From assembly GCA_028869175.1 (NCBI GenBank), contig JAGWTB010000003.1, positions 1 to 62,575 of the forward strand: a DNA stretch of 62,575 nt, given 5' to 3'. The stretch comes from Sphingomonadales bacterium. Lineage in GTDB: Bacteria; Pseudomonadota; Alphaproteobacteria; Sphingomonadales; Sphingomonadaceae. This document shows, piece after piece, positions 58,831-62,575 of the stretch (position 1 is the first letter of the stretch; each line of letters begins with the position of its first letter). Under the pieces are notes generated by a model. The model was not told the DNA's origin. It saw only the letters and a program-made list of their open reading frames with translations, and made no database searches. The translations under genes and the position numbers were made by a program.

Positions 58831-59229
58831 ATGCCCATCCCCCTCCTGCTCGCCGCCGGACTCTTCGCGCTCTGCGCCGAGGGTCCCCGCACCACCTGCG
58901 TCGTCGATGGCGACACCTTCTGGCTGGACGGCACGAAGGTGCGGCTGGCCGATATCAACGCGCCCGAAACGCACGGTGCCGGCTGCCCCGCCGAGCGCGC
59001 GGCGGGAGAAGCGGCAACGCGGCGGCTGATCGCGCTGCTCAACGCCGGCCCCTTCGCGCTCGAGACCGGCAGCCGCGACACCGACCGTTACGGACGCCGC
59101 TTGCGAACCGCCGTGCGGCGGGGGCGCTCGTTGGGCGGCCAGCTTGTTGCCGAAGGACTGGCCGAGCCGTGGCGCGGACGGCGGAGCGACTGGTGCGCCG
59201 CGCTTGCCGAGGGACACCCGCCGCTGTAG
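58831..59229 (+). CDS. Exported thermonuclease-family protein, first of a pair
   Basis: A 132-residue staphylococcal-nuclease-like protein. A short hydrophobic start (MPIPLLLAAGLFALCAEG) could be a signal. Catalytic positions are kept: VVDGDTFWLDGTKVRLADIN with APE after it (Asp, Arg, Asp, Glu) and RYGRRL (Arg). The C-terminus is short. It is followed nine bases later by a second SNase-like gene, indicating local duplication. Confidence 0.85.
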   Translation: MPIPLLLAAGLFALCAEGPRTTCVVDGDTFWLDGTKVRLADINAPETHGAGCPAERAAGEAATRRLIALLNAGPFALETGSRDTDRYGRRLRTAVRRGRSLGGQLVAEGLAEPWRGRRSDWCAALAEGHPPL

Positions 59230-59238
59230 CGGCAGGCG

Positions 59239-59805
59239 ATGGCCTGGCCCCGCAAACACCCCGTCCTGCCCGCCCGCCAATGGCGCGGAGAGACGCGGCG
59301 AGGGGTGCTCGCCCGGCTTTTCCGCGCCTGGCGGCCATGGCTGATCGCCGGGCTGATCCTGCTCGCGGCCAGCCAGTGGAGCCGCCTGTCCGCGCGCCTG
59401 TTCCCGCCGCCGCCACCAGCCGTGGTCGAGCAGGTCGACAAGGCATTCGTCCGCTGCGGGCAGGGGCACGGCGATGCCTGCGTGGTCGATGGCGATACCT
59501 TCCACATCGGCGCGCGGCGCATCCGCGTGCAGGGGATCGACGCGCCCGAACTGCACCCGCCGCGCTGCGCCGAAGAGGCGCGTCTTGGCGAAGCCGCCGC
59601 CGCCGCGCTGCTCGCCCAGCTCAACGCCGGACCGTTCACCATGACCAGCGACAGCGCCCACGCCTTTGACGAATATGGCCGCGAACTGCGCCGGGTGACG
59701 CGGACGGGACCGGACGGCAAGCCCGTCTCCATCGGCGATGCCCTGGTGGCCGCCGGCCTCGCCCGCGAATTCCTCCACGGCCAGCGCGGGGTGTGGTGCT
59801 CGTAG
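59239..59805 (+). CDS. Membrane-anchored thermonuclease-family protein, second of a pair
   Basis: A 188-residue SNase-like protein. A basic head and one membrane helix (~34-50, WLIAGLILLAASQW) precede a proline run (PPPPPAVV) and the nuclease domain: VVDGDTFHIGARRIRVQGID, APE, and EYGREL. Catalytic residues are intact. The anchor would hold the domain on the outer face of the inner membrane. It shares the phrase LNAGPF with its neighbour, which supports duplication. Confidence 0.85.
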   Translation: MAWPRKHPVLPARQWRGETRRGVLARLFRAWRPWLIAGLILLAASQWSRLSARLFPPPPPAVVEQVDKAFVRCGQGHGDACVVDGDTFHIGARRIRVQGIDAPELHPPRCAEEARLGEAAAAALLAQLNAGPFTMTSDSAHAFDEYGRELRRVTRTGPDGKPVSIGDALVAAGLAREFLHGQRGVWCS

Positions 59806-59872
59806 CTACCACCCTGGAAGCCGATCAGCCGGGTCAACGCACCGATAACCTCTGGGCTGCTATGGTCAGGCC

Positions 59873-60259
59873 ATGGAATACTACTTCGTCTACGGCGGCA
59901 TCGCGCTGTGCCTGTTCAGCCTCTGGGCGATCGGGCGGCATGACTGGCTGCGGCTGAGCTCGCTGTCCCGCAGCGTGACCGCACGGGTCACCGGGCACCG
60001 CGAACATTATGACGATGGCGCGCGCAACTGGGCGGCGATCTACCGGTTTTCCGCCGAAGGCAGCGAGCATGAGGTGATCGATTCGGTCTATGGCTCGACC
60101 CGGTCGCCGCCCGAAGGAACCGAAGTGCGGCTGACCTTCCCGGTCGGCCATCCCGAACTCGCCCGCCCTCCGCGCCCGCTGATGTGGCTGGGGGTTTACG
60201 GCGTGCTGCTGTTCCTGCTGGGCATGTTGACCGCCAAGGCGATGGGCTGGCTGCACTAA
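59873..60259 (+). CDS. DUF3592-like membrane protein
   Basis: A 128-residue protein with helices at both ends (~5-22 and ~103-122) and a beta-rich loop between (SVTARVTGHREHYDDGARNW, then FPVGHPELARPP), as in DUF3592 proteins. Function unknown. It stands between the nuclease pair and an SDR gene, all in the same direction. Confidence 0.75.
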   Translation: MEYYFVYGGIALCLFSLWAIGRHDWLRLSSLSRSVTARVTGHREHYDDGARNWAAIYRFSAEGSEHEVIDSVYGSTRSPPEGTEVRLTFPVGHPELARPPRPLMWLGVYGVLLFLLGMLTAKAMGWLH

Positions 60260-60313
60260 TCAGCTTGCCAGCCCATCCTCGCCCGACGACCATGTTGGTA
60301 AGGGGAACACCGC

Positions 60314-61105
60314 ATGACCGACACCGCATTCACCCATCGCTACGGCCCGCTGGCGCTGGTCACCGGGGCCTCATCCGGCATCGGTACGGGCTTTGCCGAG
60401 GAACTGGCGGCGCGGGGCATGGACCTTGTCGTCACCGCGCGGCGCACCGACCGGCTGGAAGCGCTCGCCGCCCGGCTCGCGGCGGAGCACGGCATTACGG
60501 TCGAATGTCTCAGCGCCGACCTGACCGGGCCCGCAGCGCCCGGCGAACTGCTGGCGACGCTGGCGGGACGTGACGTGGGCCTGCTGGTGTCCAATGCCGG
60601 CTTCGGCCTGAAGGGCCCGCACGAAGCCAACGATGCCGCCGCCATGGCCGAGATGCTGACGGTCAACTGCCACGCGCCGATGCAGCTTGCCCACGGCATG
60701 ATACCCCGGCTGAAAGCGCGCGGGCGCGGCGGCCTGCTGTTCACCGCATCGGTCGAAGGGCTGATCGGCTGCCCCTATTCCGCTGCCTATGCCGCAAGCA
60801 AGGCGCTGGTCGTTTCGCTGGGCGAGGCGCTGTGGGGCGAACTTTCCCCCGAAGGCATCGACGTGCTGACCCTGTGTCCCGGCCCGACCGAGAGCGAGGC
60901 GGCAGCGAAGCAGGGCATCGACATGTCGGCCAACCCGCACCTCCTCCCCGCGCGCGAAGTAGCCCGGCTGGCGCTGGACAACCTCGCCAACGGCCCGACC
61001 TTCGTCTCGCACCCGGTCTATGAAGCGATGTTCGACAAGATGCGCGCCCTGCCCCGCCGCGAAGCGCTGAGCGCCATGGCGCAGGGGATGAAACGGCAGG
61101 GGTAG
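60314..61105 (+). CDS. Short-chain dehydrogenase/reductase
   Basis: A 263-residue NAD(P)-dependent oxidoreductase. The coenzyme motif is TGASSGIGTGFAEELAARG (~17-35), then SNAGFG, and the catalytic Ser/Tyr/Lys are in TASVEG and YSAAYAASKAL. An Arg (ARRTDR) after the second strand suggests NADP. The substrate is unknown. AAGGGGAA precedes the ATG. Confidence 0.92.
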   Translation: MTDTAFTHRYGPLALVTGASSGIGTGFAEELAARGMDLVVTARRTDRLEALAARLAAEHGITVECLSADLTGPAAPGELLATLAGRDVGLLVSNAGFGLKGPHEANDAAAMAEMLTVNCHAPMQLAHGMIPRLKARGRGGLLFTASVEGLIGCPYSAAYAASKALVVSLGEALWGELSPEGIDVLTLCPGPTESEAAAKQGIDMSANPHLLPAREVARLALDNLANGPTFVSHPVYEAMFDKMRALPRREALSAMAQGMKRQG

Positions 61106-61168
61106 GGCGGCGAATTGGCCAACCGTTGTCAGCCAGCCGCAATTACGCGGAACAGGTTCAATCCGAGG

Positions 61169-61654
61169 TCATTTGGATGGTTTGGAGCCGCAGGCATGGA
61201 CCATTTCCAGCACAAAATCTCTGAACTCAGTTCTCGCTTCGCGTGTCTCGAACGCTCTGGCAGGTACAATAAAGGCATTCAAATTGCGTAGCCGAATTAC
61301 CAGATTGTCATCTTCGTCCTGAACGTCAGAAATTTCATTCCACGGGACCGATGCGCTCAATTGGCGGATAATTGTATCGATGCCGCACCTGTCAACTCGA
61401 AGCGTCAGAACTTGGGGTTTGAACTTCCACATCGGGAAAAGAAACATGCCTATCAACGGTAGAATGCCGATGGCTGCCACATAAGAAAATGCCAGAATGC
61501 CTTTCGGCAACCCGCCGTAAATCCGCAATGAAGCTGAAATGGTTGTAGCGACAAAAATGACCAAGTGGATACGCCAAAGGCTGCGGCGCCAAACTCGCCA
61601 ATACCATTGCCGAACTTCCGACCGCTGTGATGCATAGCTGACAGACAATTGCAT
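61169..61654 (-). CDS. YcxB-like membrane protein, lower-GC gene
   Basis: A 161-residue protein starting MQLSVSYASQRSEVRQWYWR. Two helices (~32-50 and ~62-80) are followed by a YcxB-like C-terminal domain (ISDVQDEDDNLVIRLRNLNA, then FIVPARAFET). Base composition is visibly AT-richer than the flanking genes, which suggests later arrival. The ATG 61654 begins the family-like N-terminus; the longer frame is rejected. Function unknown. Confidence 0.7.
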   Translation of the reverse strand: MQLSVSYASQRSEVRQWYWRVWRRSLWRIHLVIFVATTISASLRIYGGLPKGILAFSYVAAIGILPLIGMFLFPMWKFKPQVLTLRVDRCGIDTIIRQLSASVPWNEISDVQDEDDNLVIRLRNLNAFIVPARAFETREARTEFRDFVLEMVHACGSKPSK

Positions 61655-62109
61655 TGGCGAACGTTGTGCCGATCCAGACCAATTGACAATGCCCAAAACT
61701 GGCCATGTGCCTAACTTCCCGATCCGCGCTGCGCCGCCCCCTTGTGCGCTACGACGGGGCACCTGACCCGAAGCAAACCGCTGCGGCTACCGACAGCCTG
61801 CCGCATCCTCTGCCAGCAAGGCGAACCCCGGTTGGGCCGCTGCTGCCCGCGCGCAGGGCGCGGGGGGTGCGCCGGGCTCGCTGGCCTCCGACTCGGCGAC
61901 GGAGAACAGCGAGCCCGGCGCGGGAGCGCTCAGCAACAGGGCCGGGACCAGGATCATGCGGGCGAGCGTCATGCCCATCCCCTGGACCGGCAAGGGTGAA
62001 TTTGGCCTTGCCGGCTGTGGTAGCCGAAGGTTGTCAACGCGCTAACCAAGTCCGTTGCCCATCCGCGCAAGGCACGGCATGATGGCCGCGCAACCAAAGG
62101 GGGCATGCC
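61655..62109. other. Divergent spacer with little clear content
   Basis: This 455-base stretch holds only a doubtful short frame (61787-61972) and a nine-bp hairpin CCGGCAAGG/CCTTGCCGG (61987-61995 with 62006-62014). No promoter stands out ahead of either flanking gene. Confidence 0.35.
61787..61972 (-). CDS. Doubtful small exported protein
   Basis: A possible 61-residue product beginning MTLARMILVPALLLSAPAPG, which looks like a signal peptide, with AGGGG a few bases before ATG 61972. The remainder (SVAESEASEPGAPPAPCARA) is low in structure. It may be chance in GC-rich DNA. Confidence 0.3.
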   Translation of the reverse strand: MTLARMILVPALLLSAPAPGSLFSVAESEASEPGAPPAPCARAAAAQPGFALLAEDAAGCR

Positions 62110-62469
62110 ATGACCGACAACCCGACGCCGGCCCCCGCCGGCTTCGATTTCAACCGTCCGACCATCATCAGCCTGCTCTACCTGTCCCAGTTCTTCATCG
62201 GGCTGACCGGGATCGTCGGCGTGGTGCTGGCCTTCGTCTGGCGCAGCGAACCGATGGAAGACTGGGAGCGATCGCACTACACCTACCTGATCAACACCTT
62301 CTGGATCGGGCTGGCCGGCAGCGTCATCGGCGTGTTGCTGCTGTTCGTGCTGATCGGGGTGCTGGTGCTGCTGGCGACGATGGTGCTGGTGATCGTCCGT
62401 TCGGTACTGTGCCTGCTCAATGCCCAGAAGCGGCAGCCGATGCCCAAGCCGGATAGCTGGCTGGCGTAA
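62110..62469 (+). CDS. DUF4870-like small membrane protein
   Basis: A 119-residue protein with an N-terminal proline-rich head and three hydrophobic segments (ISLLYLSQFFIGLTGIVGVV, TYLINTFWIGLAGSVIGVLL, VLVLLATMVLVIVRSVLCLL). It fits DUF4870/Tic20-type proteins of unknown role. ATG 62110 follows AAAGGGGG. It is the last complete gene of the window. Confidence 0.75.
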   Translation: MTDNPTPAPAGFDFNRPTIISLLYLSQFFIGLTGIVGVVLAFVWRSEPMEDWERSHYTYLINTFWIGLAGSVIGVLLLFVLIGVLVLLATMVLVIVRSVLCLLNAQKRQPMPKPDSWLA

Positions 62470-62575
62470 TTCTAGGCCGTAAACTCATAAACGGCACCAT
62501 CGAGGTTTGAGGCAGAATGGCCCGGTGCAAGGAGAGAAGGCGCAGGAATATGTCGATATTTCAAGACTTCTCGAC
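62470..62575. other. AT-richer right edge, possibly the border of another element
   Basis: After the last stop the composition drops in GC and CCGT/ACGG arms flank AAACTCATAA (62478-62495). This could be the border of an insertion sequence or the start of another gene beyond the window. Too little is visible to decide. Confidence 0.3.

Noticed and set aside
60304..60330. GGAAC before the SDR gene as a further EcfG promoter
   Set aside because: At 16-17 bases distance no GTT core is present.

Overview
The window is GC-rich chromosomal DNA from an alphaproteobacterium, most likely a sphingomonad (Sphingomonas/Novosphingobium/Sphingobium type). This rests on gene content and protein character: a NepR-EcfG-PhyR stress cassette, EcfG-type promoters, an LptC/LptA pair, a cysteine-type intracellular PHA depolymerase, and exosortase-A-associated polysaccharide genes. 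The genus is an inference. No tRNA, rRNA, CRISPR array or complete insertion sequence was seen.

Layout. 1-3336: nitrogen and arginine metabolism (glnA partial, glnB, argC) with a sigma-54-like promoter ahead of glnB. 3443-7755: a papain-like protease with a peptidoglycan-binding domain, an M17 aminopeptidase, a lipoprotein and a nitronate monooxygenase. 7880-12543: the general stress response core. It holds ecfG and nepR (overlapping genes), a divergent CHASE/HWE histidine kinase, a COG4705-type membrane protein and phyR. Divergent from phyR, an EcfG-type promoter drives what looks like a short RNA of about 100 nt: a hairpin with a CCUCCC-rich loop, then a terminator-like hairpin. 12691-18227: a tight five-gene operon of exported proteins (cytochrome c', secreted repeat protein, unknown, DUF1592-type, DUF1552-type). 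18361-19477: a second small-RNA candidate, lolA and rpmG. 19591-27101: ppk2, phhA, a repeat lipoprotein, an EcfG-promoter-driven GlsB-type protein, uppP, an ABC exporter, phaZ and a DUF4126 protein.

27193-30816, 42349-48606 and 48951-54439 are three blocks of extracellular polysaccharide genes. They include two Wzy/ligase-like membrane proteins, glycosyltransferase, methyltransferases, flippase, GDP-fucose synthase, and Wza/Wzc export proteins. Housekeeping genes lie between the first two blocks (gltBD, ung, an RNase D-like nuclease, lptC, lptA). No exosortase is present, so any exosortase gene must lie elsewhere. 54494-62469: an SGNH hydrolase with a small partner that looks phage-like, a glycosyltransferase, a nucleoside transporter, two tandem thermonucleases, an SDR, and several small membrane proteins, one of them with lower GC.

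How the parts fit. Under stress, PhyR released by phosphorylation would sequester NepR and free EcfG. EcfG-type promoters (GGAAC-N16-CGTT or close) are visible ahead of nepR-ecfG, the kinase, phyR, the 12.44 kb RNA candidate and the GlsB-type gene. The 12.44 kb candidate, which resembles GsrN of Caulobacter in design, is the most interesting item in the window.
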